From Plastoroseomonas arctica (lineage in GTDB: Bacteria; Pseudomonadota; Alphaproteobacteria; Acetobacterales; Acetobacteraceae), in NCBI RefSeq assembly GCF_018128965.1, contig NZ_JAAEDH010000021.1, positions 29,459-93,458 of the forward strand: 64,000 nt of DNA, given 5' to 3'. This document shows, piece after piece, positions 1 to 7,534 of this stretch. The notes below the pieces were generated by a model. It was not told where the DNA came from, ran no database searches, and saw only the letters and a program-made list of their open reading frames with translations. Both the position numbers and the translations under genes were made by a program. Numbering within the stretch: position 1 is the first letter of the stretch; each line of letters starts with the position of its first letter.

Positions 1-132
1 CGCCGCGAGCGCGAGGCAGGGCAGCGGCCCGAGCAACACGCAGGGCAGCACCGCGGCGGAGCCCCAGGTGCCCGGAGCCGGCCGCAGGTGCCCGATGCCG
101 CCGAGGCTCGCGACCAGCCGCGCCAATGTCAT
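1..132 (-). CDS. pgpA: Phosphatidylglycerophosphatase A, N-terminal part (runs off window)
   Basis: Only the first 44 codons lie in the window. The N-terminus reads MTLARLVASLGGIGHLRPAP and continues GTWGS, the glycine-rich start typical of PgpA, where 'apGTwGsl' opens the phosphatase domain before the membrane segments. PgpA dephosphorylates phosphatidylglycerophosphate to phosphatidylglycerol at the inner membrane. The ATG (132-130) overlaps the TGA of the upstream alpha/beta hydrolase (131-129) as ATGA, so translation is probably coupled. Identification rests on a short fragment, so confidence is moderate. Confidence 0.6.
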   Translation of the reverse strand, partial: MTLARLVASLGGIGHLRPAPGTWGSAAVLPCVLLGPLPCLALAA

Positions 133-983
133 GGGATGGCGGCGATGAAGGCGTCGATGCCGGCGATCGCGGCGGCCTCGGTCAGGGTCGGCGCGTGGCC
201 GGTGCCGGGCAGCGCGACCACGCTCATGTCCGGCCGCTGCTTGCGCATGCGCGCGACCGTCGCGGGCAGCAGGATCTCGCTCACCTCGCCCCAGACCAGC
301 ATGAGCGGCACATGGGCGAGGGCGCCGAAGAACCCCCACAGGTCGGGCCGCGGCCCGGCGCCGGCGCCGACCGCCTCGTCGATCAGCCTTGTGTCCCAGC
401 GCGGATGGAAGCGGCCATCCTCGCCCTTCGCGAAGGTCAGGTCGGCGAATTCGCGCCAGCCGGCCGCGTCGAGTTCGGGCTGCGGCGGCAGGGCGGCGCG
501 CAGCAGCGCCTCGCAGGCCTCGAGGCTTTCGGCGTTGGGATCGCGGCGGAGGAAATCGAGCACGAAGGCGTGGCCGATAGCGCCGATCTCGGGGCCGATA
601 TCGTTCAGCACCACGCCGCCGAGTGCCGTGGGGCGGATGACGCCGATCGCCATCGCGATCAGGCCTCCGAAGCTGGTGCCGACCACAACGGGCCGATCGA
701 TCTGCAGGGCCGCCATCACGTCGAGCACGTCGCGGATGGCGATGTCGGGGCGGTAGCGCGCCGGGTCGGCAGCGCGGTCGCTGGCGCCGCGGCCGGCATA
801 GTCGAGCGTCACCACGCGGCGCGTGCGCGACTGGCGTTCCGCGAGGCGGCGGAAATCGGCCCCCGTGCGGCAGACGCCGGGCAGGCAGAGCACCGGCGAG
901 CGATGCGCGGCGCCGGCCGGGGGCCGCCAATCCTCGGCATGGAGGATCAGGCCGTCGCGCGCTGAGATGCGATGGGGCGTCAA
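129..983 (-). CDS. Alpha/beta hydrolase
   Basis: 284 aa alpha/beta-hydrolase fold protein. Visible are the oxyanion region (LPGVCRTG), the nucleophile elbow GTSFGG with Ser in the middle, and the C-terminal catalytic His in GTGHAPTLTE. No signal peptide, so probably cytosolic. The start is TTG at 983, overlapping the TGA of the upstream repeat protein (TTGA). No good Shine-Dalgarno is seen, so translation likely depends on coupling. Substrate is unknown. It sits in a minus-strand chain between secreted Asp-repeat proteins and pgpA. Confidence 0.85.
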   Translation of the reverse strand: MTPHRISARDGLILHAEDWRPPAGAAHRSPVLCLPGVCRTGADFRRLAERQSRTRRVVTLDYAGRGASDRAADPARYRPDIAIRDVLDVMAALQIDRPVVVGTSFGGLIAMAIGVIRPTALGGVVLNDIGPEIGAIGHAFVLDFLRRDPNAESLEACEALLRAALPPQPELDAAGWREFADLTFAKGEDGRFHPRWDTRLIDEAVGAGAGPRPDLWGFFGALAHVPLMLVWGEVSEILLPATVARMRKQRPDMSVVALPGTGHAPTLTEAAAIAGIDAFIAAIP

Positions 984-1393
984 CGCCGGCCGCGCCCTGG
1001 GGAATCGCTGGGGTCGCTGTCCGTGCGGCCAGTGGTCGGCCGGCCGCGACCGGCGCCATCATTCGGGTCATTGTCGGAATTGCCGGTGCGCGGGCGGCCC
1101 CGCCCGGCGGCGTCGCGCGGGTCATTGTCCGATTGGCCGGTGGTCGGGCGGCCACGGCCGGCTCCATCGCGCGGATCACTGTCGGAATTGCCGGTGCGCG
1201 GGCGGCCATAGCCGGCGCCGTCATTGGGGTCGGAATCGGATTGGCCTGAATAGGGGCGGCGCTGCTGCACCGGCACGGCGTTGCCGGGTGCCGTGGCCTG
1301 GCCCGCGGGCGGGGGCGCGAGGGCCATCGCGGCGCCGGGCAGGGGCGCGCTGCCGAGCGTGATGATCAGGATGCGGCGGCTCAGGCGGTTCAT
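980..1393 (-). CDS. Secreted Asp/Gly-repeat protein C
   Basis: 137 aa. It begins MNRLSRRILIITLGSAPLPG and continues AAMALA, a plausible Sec signal peptide. After a Pro/Ala/Gln linker come five copies of an approximately 18-aa unit of the type TGNSDSDPRDGAGRGRP, with D-x-D-x-x-D at the core and a basic G-R-G-R tail. I chose ATG 1393 because AAGGAG precedes it and the signal peptide starts there. An alternative ATG at 1432 overlaps the previous gene's stop as ATGA and would add 13 residues. Paralogous to the two genes upstream. I do not recognise the family. The D-x-D spacing resembles calcium-binding loops, which is inference only. Confidence 0.7.
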   Translation of the reverse strand: MNRLSRRILIITLGSAPLPGAAMALAPPPAGQATAPGNAVPVQQRRPYSGQSDSDPNDGAGYGRPRTGNSDSDPRDGAGRGRPTTGQSDNDPRDAAGRGRPRTGNSDNDPNDGAGRGRPTTGRTDSDPSDSPGRGRR

Positions 1394-1428
1394 GGGTGGC
1401 TCCTTCCAGAGATTGTCGGATGGTGGAC

Positions 1429-1950
1429 TCATCGGACCCGCCCACGGCCGGGGCTGTCATTGGGGTCGCTGTCGGAAACGCCGGTGGTGGGCCGGCCGCG
1501 GCCTGGCCGGTCATTCGGGTCTGAATCGGAATTGCCTGTCGTGGGCCGCCCGCGCCCCGGGCGATCATTGGGGTCGGAGTCGGAATTCCCGGTGGTGGGG
1601 CGGCCGCGGCCGGGACGGTCGTTGGGGTCGGAATCGGAATTGCCTGTGGTCGGGCGGCCGCGGCCGGGGCGGTCATTCGGGTCGGAATCCGAGTTGCCGG
1701 TCGTGGGCGCGCCGCGACCGGGGCGGTCGTTGGGGTCAGAGTCGGAATTGCCGCTCGGGCGTCTCTGGACAGGGGCGCGGCCCTGCGCGGCGGGATCGTT
1801 CGGGTCGCTGTCGGAGACGCCGGAGGGGCTGCGCGGCGGTGGCGGGCGCGGAGCGGTGCCGGGCGTGCCCAGCGTGCTGCCATCCTTCTGCGCCAGCGCC
1901 GGCAGCGGCGCCGCGATGCCGAGCACGACAAGGCGGCGCGCCAGCCTCAC
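1429..1950 (-). CDS. Secreted Asp/Gly-repeat protein B
   Basis: 173 aa. Signal-peptide-like start MRLARRLVVLGIAAPLPALA then QKDGSTLGTPG, a Pro-rich spacer, and seven SDSDPND units. The central ones are near-identical copies of PTTGNSDSDPNDRPGRGR. GTG start (1950-1948) overlaps the TGA of repeat protein A (GTGA). The N-terminal 30 residues are almost identical to those of protein A (both contain APLPALAQKDGS), so the genes arose by duplication. The DNA of the repeats is itself tandemly repeated at 54 bp, so copy number may vary between strains. Function unknown; predicted extracytoplasmic. Confidence 0.72.
   Translation of the reverse strand: MRLARRLVVLGIAAPLPALAQKDGSTLGTPGTAPRPPPPRSPSGVSDSDPNDPAAQGRAPVQRRPSGNSDSDPNDRPGRGAPTTGNSDSDPNDRPGRGRPTTGNSDSDPNDRPGRGRPTTGNSDSDPNDRPGRGRPTTGNSDSDPNDRPGRGRPTTGVSDSDPNDSPGRGRVR
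1433..1830 (-). repeat. 54-bp coding minisatellite in repeat protein B
   Basis: Tandem copies of a 54-bp unit, each encoding 18 aa (PTTGNSDSDPNDRPGRGR). The most similar copies span roughly 1490-1750, with diverged copies at both ends. Copies differ mainly at third codon positions (for example cggaattgcc versus cggaattccc), so the protein motif is conserved more than the DNA. That pattern suggests selection on the peptide. Confidence 0.85.
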
Positions 1951-2363
1951 CGACGCGGGCCCCGGCCATTGCCGGGGCTGTCGCCGGAATCGGCGTCGGT
2001 AAAACCGGTGCGCGGGGCGCCGGGCTGGCGGCGCGGATCCACGCCCCTGCGGCCATAGCCGGGACTGTCGGATGAATCCGCGTCCGTCACGCCCGTGTGC
2101 GGCCGGTCGGGCAGGCGGTTGCGGTCAACGTTGCGCCGCCCGTAGCCGGGGCTATCGGCGGCATCGGCATCGGTGACGCCGGTGCGCGGGGGCCCCTGGC
2201 GCGGGGTGGGTGCGGCCGGCGGCGCGTATGGCGGCGGCGCATAGGAAGGCGGGGGCGCGCGACCGGCGCCCCCCGGCGTGCCGAGCGCGCTGCCATCCTT
2301 CTGCGCCAGCGCCGGCAGCGGCGCGGTCATGCCCAGGACGACAAGGCGACGGCCGATCGGCAT
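1947..2363 (-). CDS. Secreted Asp/Gly-repeat protein A
   Basis: 138 aa. Start MPIGRRLVVLGMTAPLPALA (signal peptide), then QKDGSALGTPGGAG, a Pro/Tyr-rich linker and three longer-spaced units of the form TGVTDADSSDSPGYGRR. This is the most diverged of three paralogues: S/N-rich units are replaced by T-D-A-D, and spacers contain VDRNRLPDRPH or VDPRRQPGAPR. ATG 2363 is chosen because GAAGGA lies upstream and the signal peptide begins there. An in-frame extension to 2426 overlaps the lytic transglycosylase and is unlikely. The gene begins 13 nt after the transglycosylase stop. No known family recognised. Confidence 0.7.
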   Translation of the reverse strand: MPIGRRLVVLGMTAPLPALAQKDGSALGTPGGAGRAPPPSYAPPPYAPPAAPTPRQGPPRTGVTDADAADSPGYGRRNVDRNRLPDRPHTGVTDADSSDSPGYGRRGVDPRRQPGAPRTGFTDADSGDSPGNGRGPRR

Positions 2364-2376
2364 CAGGGAGCGTCCT

Positions 2377-4311
2377 TCACGGCGCGCGCACCAGGAATTC
2401 TGCCAAGGGATGCGGCGCACCGGCAAGCGCGGGCTCGCGGGCGCGGTAGATCAGCACGTTCTCGATCACGCGCATCACGTAGTTGCGGGTCTCCGAGAAG
2501 GGGATCTGCTCGATCCAGTCGATCACATCCACCGTCGCGCGCGGGTCGCCATAGGTGCCGAGCCATTCATCCACGCGCCCGGGCCCGGCATTGTAGGCGG
2601 CGGCGGCGAGCGGCAGCGCGCCGCCATAGCGGGCCAGCATCTGCTCGATATAGGCAGCCCCCAGGCGCATGTTGTGCGCGGGGTCGCCGGTCAGCATCGG
2701 CAGGGCGTGCGGTATGCCCAGGCGCCGCGCGGTCATCGCGGCCGTCGAGGGCAACAGCTGCATCAGCCCACGCGCATTGGCGCCGCTCACCGCCTCGGTG
2801 TCGAAATTGCTCTCCTGGCGGGTGATGGCGAACAGGATGGGAAGTTCGGGCGTGGCCACGTCCGGGCGCACAGGGGCGGGCCAGCCATCCTCGATCAGCA
2901 TCACGCCGTCGGTTCCCGCGCGCCGCGCCACCCAGATGGCGTGGTCCGGCCGCCCGATCGCGTGGCCGAGCCGCGCGGCCAGGCGACGGTCCACATCGTC
3001 GGAGGCGAGGTTCTCCAGGCGGAGGAGGAAGGCGCGCGCGCGGCGCTGTTCGCCCAGATCGGCGAGCGTCACCACGGCACGGGAGAGTTCGCGGCCGGCG
3101 AAATCCAGCGCGCGTTCGGCGGTGAGCGCCGGTGCCGGCGCGGCCGCGATGCGCGCCGAAAGGCGGGCGCTGTCCTCGCCGAGAGCGAGCACGGCGAGCT
3201 GGCCGTAGAAGGCTGCCGGGAGCGACGCGGCGGCTTCGTAGAAGGGCCGCGCACCCGCGGCGTCGCCGCGCGCTGCGGCCGCCCTGCCCTGCCAGTAGCC
3301 GGCCCGCGCGCGGGTGATGACGCTGCGGCTGCCCTCACCCAGGCGCGCGAAGTGTCGCGACGCCGCTGCGGGGTCGTTCATGCGGCGGAGCGCGATGAAG
3401 CCGGCGAGGAACTCCGCCTCCTGCCGCGGCTCGCCCGCTTCGGCCTGGCCGTGCTGGGACGCGGTGCGATAGGCCTCGCGCACATGGCCCAGGCGCAGCA
3501 GCTTGCGGGCGAGGACCTGGCGCTCCGTCCAGACCGCCCGGCTCGCCTCGTAACCCAGGTCGCGTTGCAGCGATTCACCGGCCTGCCAGGCGGCCGCCGC
3601 CTCCAGGTCGCGGTCGGACTGGCGCAGCGCGCGGGCCTGCAGCAGCACGCCGCCGATATCGCCCGCCCCGCCCGACAGCCGCGCATCGGCGCGCAGACGC
3701 GCGGCACCGGTCAGGCGCTGCGCCGCGCGCTGCGCCGCCGCCATGTCGCGTGCGAAGGAGAGCCGGTCGAACCGGCGCCAGGCGGAAGCGGGTGTGATCG
3801 ACGCGGCGTGCCGCATCGCCACCGCTTCTTCGGCGAAGGCATCGCCCGGCGTCTCCGCCCAGGCGCGGTCGATCATCGCGGGGATGGCCGCGGCACGGTC
3901 GGCGCGGCCCAGCGCCTCGGCGAGCGCGAGTGCGGCGCCCAGCGAGCGCGGCGAGTTGCGCGCATAGAGCCGCAGCAGGTCGGCATCCTGCAGCAGCCCG
4001 CCGGCGATCGCGTCTTCGGCGCGGCGGATCAGCGTGTCGGGCGCGGGCCAGTCCGGATTCTCGTCGATGAAGGCGGCCAGCTCCGCCCCCGTGGCGGGTG
4101 CCGCGCGATTGGACAGGCGGATCCAGAGCGAGAGCTTGCGCGCCAGTGGGTCGGCCACGGCGGCGAAGCTCTCGGCCTCCGGCCAGCGCCCCGCATTGCT
4201 TGCCGCGATCGCCATACGCCCCGCCGTGCGCGCCGCTTCCGGCGCCCAGGGCTGCGCCTGGACCGGCAACGCGAGAAGGAGAAGCGGCAACAAGGCGCGG
4301 ATGCTTGGCAT
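2377..4311 (-). CDS. slt: Soluble lytic murein transglycosylase (Slt70-like)
   Basis: 644 aa. Signal peptide (MPSIRALLPLLLLALPVQAQ), a long alpha-helical superhelical region (about 25-480) and a C-terminal SLT lysozyme-like domain. That domain has RQESNFD (catalytic Glu near residue 500), GANARGLMQLLPSTA and AAYNAGPGRVDEWL. It cleaves the MurNAc-GlcNAc bond of peptidoglycan with 1,6-anhydro product in the periplasm. ATG 4311 is preferred over GTG 4338 because it begins the signal peptide. It is divergent from dapA and is the first gene of a minus-strand chain that includes three secreted repeat proteins, which may therefore be wall- or envelope-associated (inference). Confidence 0.92.
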   Translation of the reverse strand: MPSIRALLPLLLLALPVQAQPWAPEAARTAGRMAIAASNAGRWPEAESFAAVADPLARKLSLWIRLSNRAAPATGAELAAFIDENPDWPAPDTLIRRAEDAIAGGLLQDADLLRLYARNSPRSLGAALALAEALGRADRAAAIPAMIDRAWAETPGDAFAEEAVAMRHAASITPASAWRRFDRLSFARDMAAAQRAAQRLTGAARLRADARLSGGAGDIGGVLLQARALRQSDRDLEAAAAWQAGESLQRDLGYEASRAVWTERQVLARKLLRLGHVREAYRTASQHGQAEAGEPRQEAEFLAGFIALRRMNDPAAASRHFARLGEGSRSVITRARAGYWQGRAAAARGDAAGARPFYEAAASLPAAFYGQLAVLALGEDSARLSARIAAAPAPALTAERALDFAGRELSRAVVTLADLGEQRRARAFLLRLENLASDDVDRRLAARLGHAIGRPDHAIWVARRAGTDGVMLIEDGWPAPVRPDVATPELPILFAITRQESNFDTEAVSGANARGLMQLLPSTAAMTARRLGIPHALPMLTGDPAHNMRLGAAYIEQMLARYGGALPLAAAAYNAGPGRVDEWLGTYGDPRATVDVIDWIEQIPFSETRNYVMRVIENVLIYRAREPALAGAPHPLAEFLVRAP

Positions 4312-4340
4312 TGCGCAACGATAGCCGATCTCCCCCACGC

Positions 4341-4369
4341 TTGTCGCGGGTGCAGCGCCTGACTAGGTT
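4341..4369 (+). promoter_or_regulatory. Candidate vegetative promoter of dapA
   Basis: TTGTCG at 4341-4346, a 17-nt spacer, then TAGGTT at 4364-4369, about 31 nt before the dapA ATG. The -10 of the form TAGNNT recurs upstream of sodB, the alcohol dehydrogenase and the YCII gene in this window. Predicted from sequence only. Confidence 0.45.
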
Positions 4370-4400
4370 CGCTCACCGGTACGAAGGGTGGAGACGTCCA

Positions 4401-5279
4401 ATGCTCAAGGGTTCGATGGTGGCGCTGATCACGCCGATGCAGCGCGACGGCGCGATCGACAAGCGCGCCTTCGCCGACCTGGTCGCCTGGCAGATCGCCG
4501 AGGGCACCGAGGGGCTGATCGCGGTGGGCACCACCGGGGAGAGCCCCACGCTCGACCACGAGGAGCACAACCAGGTCGTCGAGATGTGCATCGAGGCCGC
4601 GGGCGGGCGCGTGCCGGTGATTGCGGGCACCGGCAGCAACAGCACGGCCGAGGCGGTGGCGCTGTCCAGGCACGCCAAGGCGGCGGGTGCAGACGCCCTG
4701 CTGGTCGTCACCCCCTATTACAACAAGCCGACGCAGGAAGGCCTGTACCAGCACTACATGGCGATCGCCGATGCGGTCGCCCTGCCGCTGTTCATCTACA
4801 ACGTGCCGAGCCGCTGCGTGGTCGACATGAGCGTCGAGACCATGGCGCGCCTTGCGAAGCACCCCAACATCGTGGGCGTGAAGGACGCGACGGCGAATCT
4901 CACGCGCCCGCTGCACACCACGCGCGCCTGCGGCGAGGAGTTCATCCAGCTCACCGGCGAGGATCACTCCGTGGTCGCGTTTCTGGCCTCCGGCGGGCAT
5001 GGCTGCATCTCGGTGACGGCCAACGTCGCGCCGCGGCTCTGCGCCGATCTGCACAAGGCGTGGCGGGCCGGGCGCGTTGCCGAGGCGATGGCCATCCAGC
5101 AACGGCTGCTGCCGCTGCACGACGCGCTGTTCTGCGAGACCTCGCCGGGGCCGGTGAAGTATGCGGCCTCGCTGCTGGGCAAGGGTGTGGATTTTTGCCG
5201 CCTGCCGATGGCGCCGATTGCCGAGAACTCGAAGGCGCGGGTGCGCGAGGCGATGGTCTCGGTCGGCTTGTTGAACTGA
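4401..5279 (+). CDS. dapA: 4-hydroxy-tetrahydrodipicolinate synthase
   Basis: 292 aa, normal length for DapA. It condenses pyruvate with aspartate semialdehyde in the cytosol, the first step of the diaminopimelate/lysine branch. Seen: GTTGESPTL (Thr pair of the proton relay), TPYYNKPTQEG, IYNVPSRC (catalytic Tyr and Arg) and GVKDAT with the Schiff-base Lys. ATG 4401 is chosen because GGTGGAG lies upstream and MLKGSMVALITP matches the family N-terminus. An in-frame extension to 4098 has no family support. smpB follows after 27 nt. Confidence 0.97.
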   Translation: MLKGSMVALITPMQRDGAIDKRAFADLVAWQIAEGTEGLIAVGTTGESPTLDHEEHNQVVEMCIEAAGGRVPVIAGTGSNSTAEAVALSRHAKAAGADALLVVTPYYNKPTQEGLYQHYMAIADAVALPLFIYNVPSRCVVDMSVETMARLAKHPNIVGVKDATANLTRPLHTTRACGEEFIQLTGEDHSVVAFLASGGHGCISVTANVAPRLCADLHKAWRAGRVAEAMAIQQRLLPLHDALFCETSPGPVKYAASLLGKGVDFCRLPMAPIAENSKARVREAMVSVGLLN

Positions 5280-5306
5280 GGCCGCCGCGAGCGCATTTCT
5301 TCCCCC

Positions 5307-5795
5307 ATGGCAAAAGCGAAGAAGAAATCCGGCCTGATCAGCCACGGCATCGCCGCGCAGAACCGCAAGGCGCGCTTCGACTACAAGATCGGCGAGACCT
5401 TCGAGGCCGGCCTGGTGCTGGTGGGCCCCGAGGTGAAGTCGCTGCGCGCCGGCCGCGCCGCGCTCTCCGATGCCTGGGCGGGTGAGCGCGACGGCGAGAT
5501 CTACCTGTTCAACGCCTACATCCCGGAATGGCAGGCGGGGTCCGTGGTCGCGCATTTCGAGCCGCGCCGTCCGCGCAAGCTGCTGCTGCACAAGAAGCAG
5601 GTCGCCACGCTTACCGGCGCCACCAACCGCGAGGGCTCGACGGTCGTTCCGCTCGACATCCACTTCAACGAGCGCGGGATTGCGAAGGTGCTGATCGGCA
5701 TGGCCGAGGGCAAGAAGCAGCACGACAAGCGCGCCACCATCGCCGAGCGGGACTGGAACCGCGACAAGGCGCGGCTGATGCGCGACAAGGGCTAG
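5307..5795 (+). CDS. smpB: SsrA-binding protein SmpB
   Basis: 162 aa, full length. SmpB binds tmRNA and delivers it to stalled ribosomes for trans-translation. Family hallmarks seen: [19 protein letters not shown] near the N-terminus, [17 protein letters not shown] and a basic C-terminal tail ([16 protein letters not shown]) that enters the mRNA channel. It follows dapA closely, as in many Acetobacteraceae. Its TAG stop lies in a CTAG palindrome shared with the stop of the converging glutathione transferase gene. Confidence 0.97.
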   Translation: MAKAKKKSGLISHGIAAQNRKARFDYKIGETFEAGLVLVGPEVKSLRAGRAALSDAWAGERDGEIYLFNAYIPEWQAGSVVAHFEPRRPRKLLLHKKQVATLTGATNREGSTVVPLDIHFNERGIAKVLIGMAEGKKQHDKRATIAERDWNRDKARLMRDKG

Positions 5796-6436
5796 CGGAT
5801 CGGCGGCCTCCGCGGCCCCGGCAGAAGCTCGTAGGGCCCCTTCCATCCCGGCAGGGCCGCGATCCGGCCGATCCAGCCCGCGACGTTGGGGAAACGCTCG
5901 GCAAGCCCGAGCGGCCATTCGCTTTGCGGATAGTGCAGGTAGCCGTTGAGCGAGAGGTCAGCGATGGTCGGCCGCGCACCAAGCAGGAAGGGCCGGTGTT
6001 CGAGCTGCTTCTCCACCACGGCGAAGGCGCCCTCCACGCGGGCGCGGAAGAAGGCGACCACCGCCGGGTCCGGGTCCGGCGCCCAGCCGATCAGGAAGCG
6101 CCAGGTTGCGAGGTAGCTCGTGAATTTGTGGTTGTCGAACAGGATCCAGCGCAACGCCTCGCGCTTCTCCTCCGCGCCCTCGGGGGCGAATGTCGGCAGC
6201 GTCTCGCCCAGATGGAACAGGATGGCGCCCGATTGCGTCAGGCGCAGCGCGCCATCGTCGAGCACCGGCGCCTCGCCCATCACCGACATCCGCTCGCGCC
6301 ACTCCGGGGTGCGGGTCTCGGTCGTGGCGAAGTAGTCGATCCAGGCGCCGCGCCACTCTGCACCCGACAGGGTGAGCATCATCGCCACCTTGTAGCAGGC
6401 GCCGGATTCCGGAAAGGCGTGCAGCGTATAGGCCAT
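5792..6436 (-). CDS. Glutathione S-transferase family protein
   Basis: 214 aa. N-terminal thioredoxin-like domain (about 1-80) starts [20 protein letters not shown] and carries [18 protein letters not shown], the cis-Pro plus Ser of the glutathione gamma-glutamyl site. The helical C-terminal domain has [13 protein letters not shown], the conserved N-capping Asp motif of GSTs. Cytosolic; substrate not predictable. ATG 6436 has GAGGAG upstream. A longer upstream reading frame lies within the divergent Bug gene and is rejected. Converges on smpB with a 4-nt overlap. Confidence 0.9.
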   Translation of the reverse strand: MAYTLHAFPESGACYKVAMMLTLSGAEWRGAWIDYFATTETRTPEWRERMSVMGEAPVLDDGALRLTQSGAILFHLGETLPTFAPEGAEEKREALRWILFDNHKFTSYLATWRFLIGWAPDPDPAVVAFFRARVEGAFAVVEKQLEHRPFLLGARPTIADLSLNGYLHYPQSEWPLGLAERFPNVAGWIGRIAALPGWKGPYELLPGPRRPPIR

Positions 6437-6468
6437 GCTCGTGCTCCTCGCCGGCGAGGATGGCACGC

Positions 6469-6493
6469 GTGCAAGGTGGCGCAAAGCTTGCAC
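6469..6493. promoter_or_regulatory. Inverted repeat in divergent GST/Bug promoter region
   Basis: GTGCAAG (6469-6475) and CTTGCAC (6487-6493) form perfect 7-bp arms 11 nt apart in the 86-bp gap between the divergent GST and Bug genes. It could be an operator for either gene. No regulator gene is adjacent. Confidence 0.25.
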
Positions 6494-6522
6494 AAGCGAA
6501 GGGGTTCCGCCCGGAGGTCGCC

Positions 6523-7494
6523 ATGCTGTCCCGCCGCCCTGCCATCCTGCTCGCCAGCCTCTGCCTCGCCCTTGCGCACCCTGCCCTCGCGCAGGATTGG
6601 CCGGCGCGGCCGGTCCGCGTCGTGGTGTCCTTCCCGCCCGGCGGATCATCGGACATCGTGGCCCGCGTCCTGGCCGAGGTCGTCTCGCCTCGGCTGGGCC
6701 AGCGGATGGTGGTGGACAACCGCCCCGGCGCGGGCGGCACGCTGGCGGCCCAGCACGTGGCGACGCAACGCCCGGATGGCTACACGCTGATGCTCTCCAA
6801 CACCGCGCCCATCGTGACCTCGCCGCCGATCTACGCAGCACCGGGCTATGACCCGGTCTCGTCCTTCACCCACATCGCCTATATCGGCTCGGCGCCGACG
6901 GTGATCGTAGCCAATAGCAGCGTTCCCGCGCGTGACATGCCGCAGCTGCTCGCCTGGATCCGGGCGCAACGCTCGCCGCCCGCCTTCGGCACCTCCGGCA
7001 CCGGGTCGGTGGGCCATATCCTGGGTGTGATGTTCCAGCGCGAGACCGGGCTCGAACTCACCCACGCGCCCTATCGCGGGTCGGGCCCGATGCTGGCCGA
7101 CCTGCTCGGCGGCTCGGTGCTGCTCTCCTTCGACACGCTGCCGCAGAATGTCGAGCATATCCGCTCCGGCCGGCTGACCGCCTTCGCCGTCTCCGCCCCC
7201 GCGCGCAACGCCATGGCACCCGAGGTGCCCACCACCGGCGAGGTCGGCTTCCCAGGCCTGATCGCGACCAACTGGATGGGGCTGTCGGGCCCCGCCGGGC
7301 TGCCGGCGCCGATCATCGCGCGGCTGCATGCGGAGGTGACCCAGGCGCTGTCGCTGCCCGAGTTCCGCGCCAGGCTCGATGAGCATTCCGTCACGCCCGC
7401 GGCCATGACCCAGCCGGAATTCGCCGCCTTCGTCGCGCGCGACGTCGCCCAGATCGGCGGCGCGGTGCGTGCCATGGGCATCCGGGCGGAGTAG
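6523..7494 (+). CDS. Bug/TctC-family tripartite tricarboxylate receptor
   Basis: 323 aa periplasmic solute-binding protein. Signal peptide MLSRRPAILLASLCLALAHP(ALA), then DWPARPVRVVVSFPPGGSSD, the characteristic Bug start. Further family marks are NRPGAGGT, FGTSGTGSVGHI and YRGSGPMLADLLGG. Such receptors bind carboxylates or other small organics for TTT transporters, but no TctA/TctB is nearby. ATG 6523 has CGGAGG 6 nt upstream. The next gene, a lipoprotein hydrolase, starts 40 nt downstream and may be co-transcribed. Confidence 0.9.
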   Translation: MLSRRPAILLASLCLALAHPALAQDWPARPVRVVVSFPPGGSSDIVARVLAEVVSPRLGQRMVVDNRPGAGGTLAAQHVATQRPDGYTLMLSNTAPIVTSPPIYAAPGYDPVSSFTHIAYIGSAPTVIVANSSVPARDMPQLLAWIRAQRSPPAFGTSGTGSVGHILGVMFQRETGLELTHAPYRGSGPMLADLLGGSVLLSFDTLPQNVEHIRSGRLTAFAVSAPARNAMAPEVPTTGEVGFPGLIATNWMGLSGPAGLPAPIIARLHAEVTQALSLPEFRARLDEHSVTPAAMTQPEFAAFVARDVAQIGGAVRAMGIRAE

Positions 7495-7534
7495 GCTCGC
7501 CTCCAGGGAAACGCCGCCACCGGCGGGACGGGGG

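Noticed and set aside
1433..1830. Regular direct repeats resembling a CRISPR array
   Set aside because: The 54-bp units are contiguous, in frame with a signal-peptide gene and have no unique spacers.
2278..4362. 694-codon open frame on the plus strand
   Set aside because: It is the antisense shadow of the lytic transglycosylase, whose motifs are intact; GC-rich DNA leaves long antisense frames open.
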